Shown here: positions 15,215 through 41,728 of the stretch, in pieces
How the letters are laid out: each line of letters starts with the position of its first letter
Position numbering within the stretch: the first letter of the stretch is position 1
Assembly (NCBI RefSeq): GCF_001640805.2
Contig: NC_066851.1
Coordinates: forward strand, 7,663,712-7,727,711
Source: Lates calcarifer
Lineage: Eukaryota > Chordata > Actinopteri > Centropomidae
Direction: 5' to 3'
Length of the DNA stretch: 64,000 nt
The notes under the pieces: generated by a model
The model's database searches: none
Told to the model about the DNA's origin: nothing
The model's input: the letters and a program-made list of their open reading frames with translations, nothing else
Program-made: the position numbers and the translations under genes

Positions 15215-16037
15215 CAGTGGAGGAGGAAGTGTTCTGAGAATTTTACTTAAGCAGAAGTAAAAACACCACAAACCTTGGAAAGATATTTGACAAGTAAGGG
15301 TTCTGCATTCAATACTTAAAGTAAAGTTCTAAGAGTAAAAGTACTTTTACTTGTGTAGAAAGGCTCATTTCAAAGTATTATGTTATGATTGTATTATATT
15401 ATTGATGCACCAGATTGTAAGCTGCATTTTAATGCTGCACCCATGTAAGCTAATCACATGTAATGTAGGTGACTAACACGTTCCTCTGTAAAAGAAATAA
15501 TAACTATGGCAGTCAGATAAATCTGGTGAGTAAGAACATATAATAGTTTCCATTAAAACATGGAGTTCTGCGGTGAAATGTAACCAGGTGCATGTATTCA
15601 GGTGCTGTGCTTTCCCTGTGTTTTATGCTGCTGTATACTCTAACTATTACAGAGGGAAATGTGCTTTATATGACATAACACACATGTGGTTTCTGATTTT
15701 ACACAGGAGACACATGGCAGGCTTATAAAATTGCAATCACTGAGGTAGATTAAACAGCTTTACACTGACCAGTTACATTACATATACATACACTCACACA
15801 TTAATGCATCAATAATACTGAGTCAGTAATGCAATGTAGGTTACAAACAGTAATACAGTGGTAATTTTCATTCATTATGCAGGCTACCTTTACTTTTGAT
15901 TCTTTAAGTACGTTTTACTGATGCGTCTGTATTTTTAGTAACTATTTTGAATGCAGGTCTCCTGTAATGGAGTATTTCTGCACTGTTCTAAAGTTACTTT
16001 TACTCAAATGAACATTCTGAACACTTCCTCCACCAAT
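15215..16037. mobile_element. Non-autonomous DNA transposon (MITE-like), about 820 bp
   Basis: The left end CAGTGGAGGAGGAAGTGTTC is matched by the reverse complement of the right end, CATTGGTGGAGGAAGTGTTC. Similarity continues inward for about 45 bp (TTTTACTTAAG against TTCATTTGAGT, then AGTAA). The interior is AT-rich and non-coding, with repeated AAGTAAAAGTAC phrases typical of an abundant teleost repeat. The CAGTG-like ends resemble hAT termini, but I could not see a matching target duplication. It sits between the divergently transcribed mtmr9-like and fam167b genes. Confidence 0.75.
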
Positions 16038-16127
16038 GATGGGTTTGAAGCATAAAGTAATATTCACTTAATAAAGTTGAACCGCCTTAAAATTAGTTAC
16101 TTTCCACCACTGAATTTTTTAAAAGTC

Positions 16128-16153
16128 AAAAAAAAAAAAAAAAAAAAAAAAAA
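16128..16153. repeat. Poly(A) tract
   Basis: About 26 consecutive A residues lie about 90 bp beyond the right end of the MITE-like element. It may be the tail of a small retroposon, but no body could be defined. Confidence 0.9.
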
Positions 16154-16392
16154 GGTAGCAGATGTTGTGGACTCTGGGGAACCTACAGTATGGACTCACA
16201 ATTTACTCTTAAAGTCTAAGATTTTATTTCCCTTAAAATTGTGAATGTGTAATTATATATTTATTTTAAGTCAATATGTGATAAAAAAAAAAAAACACTC
16301 AGTCTTTGCTGTAAGGTTTTGAGGAAGTTCAGGGAAATCTGGCTTCCTGACATAAAGAGCCTATAAATTCTCCAGCCTCTGTATCCTCGGGA

Positions 16393-16424
16393 TGGGCGGT
16401 CACTGCTTCTTATCTCCCTATAAA
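16393..16424 (+). promoter_or_regulatory. Candidate fam167b core promoter (GC box and TATA box)
   Basis: GGGCGG near 16394-16399 and TATAAA at 16419-16424 lie 119-150 bases before the fam167b start codon. A start site near 16450 would give a leader of about 90 bases. Inferred from sequence and spacing only. Confidence 0.6.
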
Positions 16425-16506
16425 GGAGCTAAGGACCTGTTGCGCTCTAATCGCCAAGCTGCAAAACCTGAAAGCGGACCAAACGTGGACTCCTAAAAGC
16501 ACGTAA

Positions 16507-17517
<1,011 letters not shown>

Positions 17518-17929
17518 AACCACAACTCTTCATTATAGTTACTGAGAATGTTCCCATCCCTTCCTCTGTGTTTGTGTAGGCAGATTATTAGGGTTATTTC
17601 CTCCTCTGGAGGTGTTCTGATGACAGAGTGATGAGTGGCTGCCAGCTACTGGTGCCATGGGTGAAAATGAAAATAACTCCTTTGATGCACAAAGCAGCTC
17701 GATATGCATGAGGAGGCCTCTGTGTACAGACCTGTAAGGGTACACGCCTTTAATGCCAACACACCTTACTGCCGGACTGAGCCTAGGCTGCTCCACTGTT
17801 GCCTGTTCTTTGCACAGTGCAATGTGAAAGTAGATAGATGAAGATAGAGAGCTAGACTGAAATATAAAGGCAGATATGGGATGGGCATCATGATAAATAA
17901 CATACACCAGGGTCACTTGGTGCTGCAGT

Positions 17930-17935
17930 AATAAA
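17930..17935 (+). terminator. Candidate fam167b polyadenylation signal
   Basis: AATAAA lies about 410 bases after the fam167b stop codon and is the first canonical plus-strand hexamer there. That would give a 3' UTR of about 0.4 kb. Confidence 0.55.
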
Positions 17936-20900
17936 GTTTCACATGTGCCAAACAAGTGTAAAACTGGGGGGAGGCACACCCTGTAGCTGAAAGACTGTCA
18001 TGGAAAAAAAAGAAAAAGCTAATTTAAGAGGCTACAAGCCAAAAAGTTTGGGAACAAAAAGTATGAAGGTGGCATGTGTGGTCCAATCTGGTGCTGTCAG
18101 ATAAAGAAAGCAACAGTTCTCACTCTGTTACTTCATTTATAAGCAACATATTTCAGGTGCTGAGGCCTTCATCAAGTGGGAGGTCACACTCCAGCATTTT
18201 TATACCTGTTCTTCACAAACCAAAAATATCTCTATACGCTCACCACTGCAGTGACAGGACCCAGGACGCTATGCATGATGCATTTTATTTTCCATTACCA
18301 TGTCCAGATGCTGCAGAGCACAGTGAGCTATATATGGCTTGGCAGTGACAAAGTGTACTGAGCTACTCAGTGGGCAGTATAGTGCAAGTTAAATGGTTTA
18401 TCATATAACAAATAAGAAGAATAAAATATTTTTGAGTGATATTTTACATGTCTATATTCTACATGTATTGACATCCTTTTGTAATATGAATGTATATACA
18501 TGAAAAGTGAGTATAAAAGCAAAATGCCTTAAAAGTATAAACTGTTATTCTCTTACACATACATCACAATATTAAAGACGCTTTACCATGTCTGTCAGTT
18601 GTAAAGTGTATTTTATTGGCATATGTATGCACAGAAGGTTTAAAGTAAATTTGTTACATTGCTTGAGATTCTGTGCATCTGACTGCACATAATCTATCAG
18701 ATCCTTCCCATGTCATCCATCCTTAGCCACCCATGCACAATGGTCTCTTCTTTCCTTCCACGAGACATTCATGACCTGGTTTAATATCCACACATATGAA
18801 TGGGGCCCCAGAGGGATGTGCAGAACCACAGACATTGTTGAACATAATTAGTCAAACAAGAAACCAAATACGTCTTGGCAGAGCGCGGTCACTGTGTGAA
18901 ATGAGAGCACGAGCATGACTGCTGAAATGATCATAATATGGCATACTCCAGGACATGTATGACCTTGTGTGTGACGTTAGACCTCGACAGTGGAAATGAG
19001 TATCATATGGAGAATGCATAGAGGCTGAGTTATGATACCTTGAGGCTTTATTCTTGAGTGAATGCTTTTACAATAAAGTGCTGCAGACTTATGTTTCTCA
19101 TGCCACTCAGCTCTGCCCTGCAGATAGTTTCCCTTGACCTCTTTCTCATACCATACCACGTGTCATCACATGAGCAGAAGCTGATATGAGAGTGTAAATA
19201 AAGCATATACTGTACATCTATCAGTTTATTTTGGAACAAAAATTTAAAAAGTGCCTGATATTTGAATTTTTTCGAGGCTGTGAGTGTGTTAAGTGTATCG
19301 AGCATTAGCAGCGAACAAGAGCTCACATGAAAGAGGCCAGCACCTGCATCGAGAAGCAGGAGGTAGGAGGGTTGGAAAACTTCTGCTCATTGATAGTATC
19401 TCAATGTGATTGCGTAACAGAATGAGATTTCCAACCACATTTGGAAGTAGTGACAACTGTGGCCGAGAGGAAAATAGGAATACCCTTACAACCTCATAAA
19501 GGCTGTAACAAGCTGACCTGCAAAGATGGAAATGCATGTACCAGCTGATCTATGATATTATTTCATCATGTATCTGTCATCTAGCTGTTTTATTGAAAAT
19601 AAAAGGCTCTGCGAACAGACCACTCTCTAAATGTCAAGAAGCGAAACTACTTCACCCATCCTCCTCCAAGATTTACACTCTTGGCTTTGAGAGAAAAAAA
19701 GAATGAACTCAGGGGGTTTCATCGCGAGTGAGACATAATCTATGCTGTGGCAGTCTTCAAAACACATACGTCTGTGCGCTTCCTGTAATGTTTGGACTGA
19801 CTTCCTGCCAGTGCACGCTCTGTAGCAGCAGTCGTTTACCACAAGAAGAAGCAGTGTGGTCCTACAGCTAGAGCTGTCTCAGTGAGGCACAAAAAGCGAC
19901 AGCTCAGGCTGACAGGGTGTCAGCAATCTGAGACACTTGTTATTTCATATGTCCTCCCGGGGGCGGGGGGGGGCTTTACGTGACCATGCTGTGGCCTCAA
20001 GTCAAAACAAAGCTTTGGTTAAAATAATGATTTGTGAGAGGGTCATCCACACTGCGACAAAAAAAAAAAAAAAAAAAAAAAAAGGCAGAAATCTATTTTT
20101 AAAATGGTTCACTGGCCACAGACAGACACAAACCACATGTATGAGTGACAAAAAGAGCCTTTGTAGTTTTGCTGTGTTGATAAAAACACAAGGCTTGAAT
20201 CACAACTGTCCCCAAAAGCCAAAATGGTCTTTTCTGTGGTGTCACTGTAAACATGTCCTGTCAAGTATACATAATAAGATCTTTTGATTGACCCTGGACG
20301 CCCTACCTCAGCCCTACATCGCTTGTGTTCTTCACCTTAAAGGTCACTGTCTCACAGATGTTGTACACACAAGCAAAACAAAAACATCCAAATATAACCT
20401 CATCACTGTCTACCACACCCTCCTTCTTTAACTGTATTGGAACATTTACATCTCGGCTTCCACTTTGGGAAAAGGTGCTGTCCTGACCCCCTTTACCATG
20501 GACCCCCATAACGTTCCCCTCTGCTCACACACAGCTGCATGGTAAGCACCTGTTAGAAGCCTGCAGAGCAACCCTCAACCTTTCAACGACAGGAAACTCT
20601 CTGGGTCGCTCTCCTCCACTCCTCCGAAGTGTGCATTTGCGTATGCGTGTGCACAGATACCACATCAGTGCTCCTAGCACCGAGTTAGTTATAATAAGAG
20701 AAGCGGAAGATGACATCTTCATACCCAGGCTCCAGCGGTGAAAAAGTCACTTATTGCTAAATACTTTTTTAAAAAATACATTAATTTAAATGAGGAATAT
20801 CTCTATGGCGGCACCTGAAGTCTGACATTATTGGATGCTTGAAGAGACGTTTCATATTTCAAGAGGTGAGTATCAAACTTATGATTCTTTAGGTGTTACA

Positions 20901-22687
20901 GAAGTTTAGAATTCAGAGAAAGAAATAACTGTGACAAAGGTCGACAGCCAAACATTCATTTCCTTTTCATCAGTATATGTGTTACAGCAAATATCCAACA
21001 TAAATCAGGGAGGTTGTTTTGATTGTTTGACTTTTGTATAAAATGTATTGTACTTTGAAAACCAACCTATAGAGAGGAATAAAACCCACACCCAAAAGTA
21101 ATGGCCATGTAACTTAAAGCCATTCTTTGTTTTCATTTGTGCTGGTATGGTTTAACATAAAAGCCTGTAACAACACATATTCAGATACTGGTTCTGTTAT
21201 CGTCGCTGCTGATAAAACAGCAGTATTAGTATTACAAAGACTGCGTAAGAATATGTGAAAATGTTCTCTCATTGTAATAAAAAAAGCCTGAATATTATTA
21301 ATCAGATTTACGCGTTTAATTCATTATGTACTCAGAAAGTCATACCTCTGACAGACATGTCTACATAGGAGAGATAATGTGGGTAAAGGCAACTGTTTGT
21401 GAATTACAAATACAATAATTTGAATGTGAGCCGTAAAATTATTATTGAAATTTTGAAGCTACACCAAGAAAATTCAGGTAAAATGTCATTTCTTTCTGTG
21501 TAGGGATGCTGATTCTTAGTTTATAATGTTCTAAATGGCTTCTGAAATCACATAATTTCATCATGTGAGCCCACAGGCTTCACTGACAATGTCAGTGAAT
21601 GAAGCCAAAAGTCTTAGGTCATTCTTAAAGACCTCATTTACCATCTATGTACCCACAATACTTTGCAAACAATAACAATCAACAGGATTTGTTTGGAAAG
21701 GCCTTCAGTTGCAGGTCAGGAAAAGTAGAGGGTAGCCCCTCAGTGGAAAATGCTGACTTTGTTTGTATGACTCCTTGAGTGCGGGCCAGTAGGCGTAGGA
21801 GTGCTGATAATTCATAAGAAAAGACCTTTTACAAACCCCTGTGATTCTCCTGTGAGTCATTTCTTGGGGGCACAGTACAGTGGTGGGTTGTTCTTGCCGG
21901 GTCAGGCCTCTCCAGATTTTTCTCACGGCTCTGAGCCTCTGGGACAGACGACTGCTGCGATTAGCCCACTGACCCTGTTCCATGAGCGGTCCAATGGGAG
22001 CTAAGCGAGCTTGAGAAAGCCAGTTTATACTGTATAGGGCACTGCAATACAGAGCACGTGCAGACATTGGATTATACAAGATTAGCATTTGCACAGTTTT
22101 ATAGAGCCTACTATTTGTAAAGCATGTAAAGACCTGTGATTAACAGCACTGAATGTGGTAGCAACATTTTAATTGTTTGTCAATATGTTGTGATTTATGT
22201 GATTGTATTTTACTACTGTGTGCATGATTAAATTGGTGTGAAAATAATATCTAAAAAAAACATGAAAAAGTGTCAGACTCTCAGTTTAGAGTCACCACTG
22301 AGCCACCATTTTGAGGCAAGGCCCTCAGTCACATCCGATTAAAGCAGTTTTTGGAAACGAAACCATTTAGCGTCTTCTATTTGTGTTCTCTACTTACAAA
22401 TCTTAAAATACAGCCGTTAAAAAGGTCTTTCTTAAAACTCATATTTTTTTTATTTGTTTTCCAACAGCATGTATGTAATGTATGTAAATGCAGTGCATTG
22501 TATTTTAAAACCATCTTGGACTGGTATGAGATGTTTTTATTTTTGGGACACCATGTCTACCTAGAATGCTAGAAAAAGATAGAAGAAGAATTTCTGCTGT
22601 AAAAATGTTATAATCAATAAGTTATGAATACTATACTGAAACCTGTATATTGCCTTTACAAAAATAACTCGAACATCTGAATTACAG
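17936..22687. other. fam167b-lck intergenic region and lck leader
   Basis: No coding exon was recognised in this 4.75 kb. A poly(A) run lies at about 20060-20083. A strong donor-like AAGAG|GTGAGT ends at 20865 and could close a non-coding first lck exon, since LCK genes use separate leader exons. A higher-GC block at 21840-22020 could be promoter sequence. None of these is proven. Open frames of up to 129 codons on the minus strand (21705-22094) resemble no family I know. Confidence 0.4.
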
Positions 22688-22692
22688 AAAAG

Positions 22693-35258
<12,566 letters not shown>

Positions 35259-35555
35259 CCCTGATGGCACAGAAAGACATAGAGACATACAATAAATATA
35301 TTCAAACTAAAGTTGGAGTCTATGAAGGTGGATGCTGGATTTTGTCTTGTTTGTTGAAGAGTACATACCTTTATATTGATACATTACAAACTGAGATTTT
35401 CCAAGTAAGAGTACTTTGTTTCTGCATCAAAATTATTCTGAAATGCCCTCTTAGATATGGTACAATTACATGTGGACTATGAACATGAAACTTGTGTGAC
35501 AGCTGGATCACTGAAGAGCTAACGACAATGAGGAGAGTGATCACCGTGCTGCTTG

Positions 35556-35671
35556 AATAAAGTGGGAACTGTCTGATGTAGCTGAATAAGTAGCTGCTCT
35601 CCTGGTGCTCATTATTAAGATGTAAATACTGTCAAAAGGCTTCAGCTGTCTTATCTCTGCAGTTTAATAAA
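35556..35671 (+). terminator. lck polyadenylation signals
   Basis: Two AATAAA hexamers (35556-35561 and 35666-35671) lie about 300 and 410 bases after the lck stop codon. The second is followed by T-rich sequence. Either or both could be used. Confidence 0.7.
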
Positions 35672-35883
35672 TGTTTTCATATTGTTTTACTTACAATGAG
35701 AGGCTCTCTGTCAATTGTTGTCTGTTGTCTGTCTGTTTCATTAAATTCAGAGGGACATCACATGTGATGAACCGCCATCAGCATTTCTTAGATTAAGAAA
35801 AACAAGCAGTAAATAAAATAGGAAAAATATCCCCTCCTTGAACAGCTGCATTATTCAAATTCTGTTTAAACATTAATGGATCA

Positions 35884-36236
35884 ATTATCCATCCATCCAT
35901 TATCTATACTGCTTATCCTTAAGCACCATGTGGGATGGAGCCAATCCCAGGTAACATTGGGGGAGAGGTGGGGAACACCCTGAACAGACTGCCAGTTTAT
36001 CGCAGGCCTAACATATAGAAACAAACAACCATTCACACTCACTTTCACACCTACAGGCAGTTTAGAGTCACCAATTAACCTGCATGTCTTTGGACTGTAG
36101 GAGGAAGCCTGGAGTGCCCTGAGAGAACCCACACAGGCAACGGGAGTACATACAAACTCCACACAGAAAAGTCCCAGGTGAACCCAGAACCTTCCCACTG
36201 TGAGGTGACAGTGCTATCCACTGCACTACGTCAGTT
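35884..36236. mobile_element. LINE-type 3' fragment
   Basis: It starts with ATCCATCCATTATC and continues with phrases found in a widespread fish LINE tail: CTGCTTATCC, TCACACTCACTTTCACACC, TAGAGTCACCAATTAACCTG, GGAGGAAGCCTGGAGTGCCC and CACTGCACTACG. It has no intact reading frame. The copy lies between lck and hdac1. The clade is not assigned. Confidence 0.7.
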
Positions 36237-36627
36237 ATTATACTCCAAAAATATATGATAACGTAATTGTACCACTCATGTACTTCTTTTTTCACAGTGT
36301 TGTACTTTTAGGCCGTCTAAAGGGGTGTAAATACCTGCTGCATCACTGCTGAGCAGGAAGTAAGTGTTATCACAGTGTAAACCAATGAATTAAAAATGAA
36401 ATAAATAAATAAATCAACAAATAATTTATAATATATTTGAATCTGAAACAAATAACAGATTCACTCTTTATTTACAGTCATTCCAGTACACAGGGTAAGA
36501 CCTGAGTCTGTCGCCCCCTGTTGACAGCAGATAGCACCACATTGATTGGACGTGATACAAACTATCCGCCTCTTGTCGCTGTTGTCTCCTGTGGTGTGAG
36601 TGGTGAAAGCCAGCCAAAAAGACTAAA

Positions 36628-39600
36628 ATGGCGCTTACTTCCCAAGGAACAAAGAAAAAAGTTTGCTACTACTATGACGGTGAGTACTCCTGTGCCTATA
36701 CTTTTGACAGCCGACGCACTCATCGGTGATATCCGCCACTTTGCGCCAACAAAGGTTGCAGTTTATTTCACCTCTTGCTAACCTGGCACGTTAGCTAACC
36801 GAGCTAGCTTGGGTCTGTGGCGGATCTCATCACTCACAGACTCAGAGTCTACACACACACAGCATTAACGCACCAATAATATTTGCTCAGTTTCCCTAAA
36901 TTCGCTGTTTGCCGCTTTAAGTACTATTTTAGGCGTTTTTCAGCCAGACCTTTGCATTTCAACTAGGTTAGTTAACGTTACTAGCTAGCGAGCTAACAAT
37001 GAGGATGTGAGTACTTCATTGTCACCACAATTAACGTCAACACCAAGCTAACATTAAAAAGGCTCATGTTACTTACTTCAATTGCAAGGTAGTTTCGCGG
37101 AAAACAATGTTTTGGTCATTCATCTCTGAGTAAGTTAACAAAACGCCACCCTGGAAGTGTACATGTGTTAGTTCGTAGACTTTCAAAGAACCAATTTGAT
37201 TTCAGTATTTTGTCTGGGAGAGCGAGAGGTCCGGGTGCAGTAGCATCATATCAGACTTGCATTATAGTATTGCCGAATTCCTTCACTTACCTTTTCAGTG
37301 CAGAGACATTTTACCCAGATACATATCGTAAAAGAGTGACTGTTACTTTACTTCGTGTTTGCGCTTGTTCAGATTTACGAGGTTAAATAAACCATTAATT
37401 CAACATGGTGTGTTTTGTTCTCATTTTAGGTGATGTTGGAAATTATTACTATGGACAGGGGCATCCCATGAAGCCCCACCGAATCCGCATGACGCATAAC
37501 CTGTTGCTCAACTATGGCCTCTACAGAAAGATGGAGATATATGTATGTGAAATTACAGTAACTGTTTGCTTAGTCCAATCGCTGGACTTGCTTTTGCGGT
37601 GTGTCTCACGAGCTCACTTGTCCTCCTGTGTTTCAGCGTCCCCACAAAGCCAGTGGAGAGGAGATGACCAAGTATCACAGTGATGACTACATCAAATTCT
37701 TGCGTTCAATCCGGCCAGACAACATGTCAGAGTACAGCAAGCAAATGCAGAGATGTAAGTTTGCCAGAGGTTTGACTGTGTAGATAAAGTTCATCAAATG
37801 CTGTGCTTAATTTCTGTCCTGTTGCTTTGCAGTTAATGTGGGGGAGGACTGTCCAGTTTTTGATGGTTTGTTTGAGTTCTGCCAGCTCTCAGCAGGGGGT
37901 TCAGTTGGTAAGTTGTTAGTCTTTAAATATCGCTCAGACAAATATGCTGTGTTGGACAGCAATCATGCCATCACTGCCCCAGTAACCTGTTTAGGTTAGT
38001 ATAAGCAGCCTGTTAATTCTTGCCTCCTCGCTGTGCTCCAGCCGGTGCCGTGAAGCTGAACAAACAACAGACAGACATTGCCATCAACTGGGCCGGGGGC
38101 CTGCATCACGCCAAGAAGTCTGAGGCCTCCGGGTTCTGCTACGTTAACGACATTGTGCTGGCTATTCTGGAATTACTGAAGTAAGTTCAAAAGCCCCATC
38201 ACAGCCACTCAGGTACAGGGTTGTTTTGCAAGAGTAGATGGTACTCTCAATCTCATGGATTGTCAAATGAAGGACCTTGTGGATCAAAAGTAGGCAAAAC
38301 ATCAAAGATCTTTCCCTTCTCTCTAGATACCACCAGAGAGTTCTGTATATAGATATTGACATCCATCACGGGGACGGTGTAGAGGAGGCTTTCTACACCA
38401 CAGATCGTGTCATGACAGTTTCCTTCCACAAGTATGGAGAGTACTTCCCTGGCACAGGAGATCTGAGGGTAAGCCATGATTTTTTAGTAGATAAAAGCCA
38501 CATTGTCACAGTTATAATACAGTGAGTTACCATTTGTCTTGTTCTCTGCAGGATATTGGTGCTGGGAAGGGTAAATATTATGCCGTGAATTATCCACTGA
38601 GGGATGGGATCGATGATGAGTCATATGAAGCCATATTCAAACCTGTGAGTAAACAATGATTTGTTTTGGTGGTTGATATCTCCCTCGAATGTCAGACACA
38701 TTTGACAGTGGATGTTGTTATTCGTGTAGATCATGGCCAAGGTGATGGAGATGTACCAGCCCAGCGCAGTGGTTCTGCAGTGTGGAGCTGATTCTCTGTC
38801 AGGAGACAGACTTGGCTGCTTTAACCTCACCATCAAAGGTCAGTTAATTGAAGCACTTTTACACTAGCAGAGGTCTGTAACTGTCTTGTGTAAATTTTAA
38901 CTGAGAAACAAAACCATTTTCTCTCAATTTTTAATCATTTATTTCCATGATGTGTTCTCAGGCCATGCCAAGTGTGTGGAGTACATGAAGAGCTTCAACC
39001 TGCCACTGTTAATGCTGGGTGGAGGAGGCTACACCATCCGTAATGTGGCACGCTGCTGGACATACGAAACTGCTGTAGCCCTCGATTCCTCCATCCCTAA
39101 TGGTGAGTCTTGATGCCCATCTGGTCTGGTATTCATTTGAAATCAGAATGTTCTGTGGCAATTACTAAAAGCTTTGTATCTTAGTATTGTCATATGTATA
39201 ATACATAAATAATATATGGCACATCAGAAATAGCACAGGTAAATCAAATGATTTGGTCCACAGAAACTGATGGTAATTTAGATAATCAGTTTAGGGAGAG
39301 ACATATGTTTGGTTAGGGATTTGCTTGCTAAAAGCGCTAACATTATTTAAATTAAAAATGTGTATGATCTTCCTGATTGATTCCTCTCAACTCCACAGAG
39401 CTCCCATACAATGACTACTTTGAGTACTTTGGGCCGGACTTCAAGCTGCACATCAGCCCCTCCAACATGACCAACCAGAACACCAATGACTACCTGGAGA
39501 AGATCAAGTGAGTCTATGAAAGTGCCATTCAAATTCACCTTTTGTTTTCCCATTATATGTGTTACACAAATGTCAAATTACATAATGCATCATCTGTTTA

Positions 39601-40432
39601 ATGATTCATCCATTTCAGCAGCAGTTATGGTAGCTTTGATGTTTCCTGTATTTAGCCACATCATAGGCAGAGTTTTGTTTATGGTCAGTGTGTTCAGCCT
39701 GCTTTCTGTCCTAGGCAACGTTTGTTTGAGAACTTGCGTATGCTGCCCCACGCCCCGGGAGTTCAGATGCAGGCCATCCCTGAGGACGCTGTACAGGAGG
39801 ACAGCGGAGATGAGGAGGAAGATGACCCCAACAAACGCATATCCAGTAATAACCTCTTGCTGTCATAATTTTCTCAATCATTGTGCAGTCCATGCTCCAT
39901 AACAGGTGAGCCGACATGTTTTGATATAATCCTGTCCTCTGATAATGTATAGTCCGTGCTCATGACAAGAGGATAGCGTGTGAGGAGGAGTTCTCTGACT
40001 CAGAGGATGAAGGTGAAGGAGGCCGCAGAAACGCAGTCCAGCTTCAAGAAAGCCAAGCGAGCCAAAACCGAAGGAGAGAAAGAGGGAGAAGAAAAGGAGA
40101 AGAAAGGTGAGGAGGAAACAAAAGGTATCTATTCTTTTTTTTTTTTCATCTCACCCCACTCTTCTTTTGTTTAATTGCAGACATCTTATTAGCGCTTACG
40201 AACTCAGATTTGTCTTTACGTATCATTATGATTGCTATGAATTTGGTTTTTTTTTTAATAGAAGTAAAAGAAGAGGAGAAGGTGCCAGAGGAAGAGAAAA
40301 TGGACACATCAAAGTGAGAAAACACAGCACACACTTATTGACCATGTTTTCCAGCGAGTGGCTGATGGGGAGTGTTAATTATTTCCTTACTCTGGGTCCT
40401 TTAGGCCAAAAGAGGAATCCAAGACACCTTGA
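36628..40432 (+). CDS. hdac1: Histone deacetylase 1 (one apparent frame break in the tail)
   Basis: Class I zinc-dependent lysine deacetylase, the catalytic subunit of Sin3, NuRD and CoREST complexes. Exons: 36628-36679, 37430-37542, 37637-37754, 37833-37907, 38042-38180, 38327-38468, 38552-38644, 38730-38838, 38962-39102, 39399-39507, 39715-39845, 39953-40124, 40262-40313, 40405-40432. Phases match; with one surplus base removed the product is 490 residues (human 482). Hallmarks are [20 protein letters not shown], the catalytic His pair in GGLHHAKK, zinc ligands in [10 protein letters not shown], and [10 protein letters not shown] with its catalytic Tyr. The tail is acidic then Lys-rich ([26 protein letters not shown]). 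The frame break lies between those last two motifs (about 40031-40043). HDAC2 is excluded mainly by position beside lck and tmem54 and by the N-terminus. Confidence 0.96.
36680..37429 (+). other. hdac1 intron 1
   Basis: It is rich in CTAAC, TTAGC and GTTAACGTTA phrases near 36790-37060, with no coding sequence. The adjacent 36520-36627 should hold the hdac1 leader and promoter. Confidence 0.6.
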
Positions 40433-41728
40433 AGTCCTCAGCACCCAGTGATACCAGTGCAGCTAAACAGAACAGATCACACAAGACTTTTTTGGGTTAA
40501 TCATCTTTCTGCTAAGGCTGCTGCTTGGAAATCAGTGAAGGACTATATACCTTTATAATGAGAGATCCTACCCCGTCAAAATGGGGCAAGGATCTAAACA
40601 TGTTTTTCTAGGACAACTTTTCAACTTCACTGTTTATGGACTAAAGTCAAACTGAGTGTTTTTTTTGAGCATTGTTTTTGTATTCTTTCTCTTTTTTTTT
40701 TGTCCTGGATCTTTTTAAGCGATGACACTTGCTTTTCCCTTGTGAAGCAACTGTAAAAATGTCTTAGTACATGTATGCTTTTATATATCTGATGGATTTA
40801 ATTTATTTAAATCATAGATATTTTGGCTACTCTGTTTTATGTCTTTCAGTCCCACTTTAGTCCTGTGCCTTTTGAATACGTAGTTGAAGCATGTTTGTAC
40901 AATAGATCCTTTTTTGTAATACATTAGTGTCACTGGTCTTGTCTGCCAAGGTCACCAAGAGTGGTTAAGAGGGTTGTCTAAACCTATATACCTCTTACAT
41001 GTCACAATGTATGTTAATTATATTCCTATATCTTAGGTTATGATAGGACATGTCCTTTATTTGACTCATTGACATTTTCTTTGTTAAATTTCTGTGACTC
41101 AGTATTGAAATTGTTTGGGTTCCGTATCAGGCTTAGGTCCCACTGAAATTTGGACTTGAATGTCCAAAATACTGTATAGTACTCAGTGTAAAATCGGAGG
41201 CAAGACAAATGCCAGAATTCATTCATTTGTTGTATATATTTGTATTCTGAAAACATAAGCAAAGAAAATTTGCGATCGCCATTTAAATCTGACAGACCCT
41301 GGTGTGTGTTGACCACATTTTAAACACCAATAAAAAATTGCCTTAAAAAGTTGAAAAATTTGTTCTGTAAAGTTTTTTTTAAATGAGATTATTTTTAAAA
41401 ATATCTGGTTTGATGAAATGTTTGGCAACTACATTTTAAAAAGAAAACCATTTTAAAGTCAAGATATAGACAACAGATCTGTATTTTCAAGACAACATCA
41501 CTACAAACAAAATATGACTTCACACCAACAGCAGTATTTTATCAGATAAAAAAAACCCTTTGGGTGTAGAGGGAATTAAAAAACCATTGCTCTTGCTGGC
41601 TTAAGTCCTACAAATGTCTTCTTCAGCCATTGAGTGTGTAACAGGTAAGTGATACAACAACAGATGAGGTTGTGTTTTATCCAGTTGAGCCCAGCAGTTT
41701 GCAACCTATCTCATTAGGTTTATCTGCT
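40433..41728. other. hdac1 3' UTR and convergent tmem54 3' flank
   Basis: hdac1 and tmem54 are transcribed towards each other. The hdac1 3' UTR probably runs to just after 41334. A clear minus-strand polyadenylation hexamer for tmem54 was not found between 41335 and 41728. No other feature is seen. Confidence 0.55.
41329..41334 (+). terminator. Candidate hdac1 polyadenylation signal
   Basis: AATAAA lies 897 bases after the hdac1 stop codon and is the best-placed canonical hexamer in the 3' region. Confidence 0.6.

Noticed and set aside
21705..22094. 129-codon minus-strand open frame upstream of lck
   Set aside because: No domain, signal or family resemblance and no neighbouring exons; length is compatible with chance in this GC-richer block.
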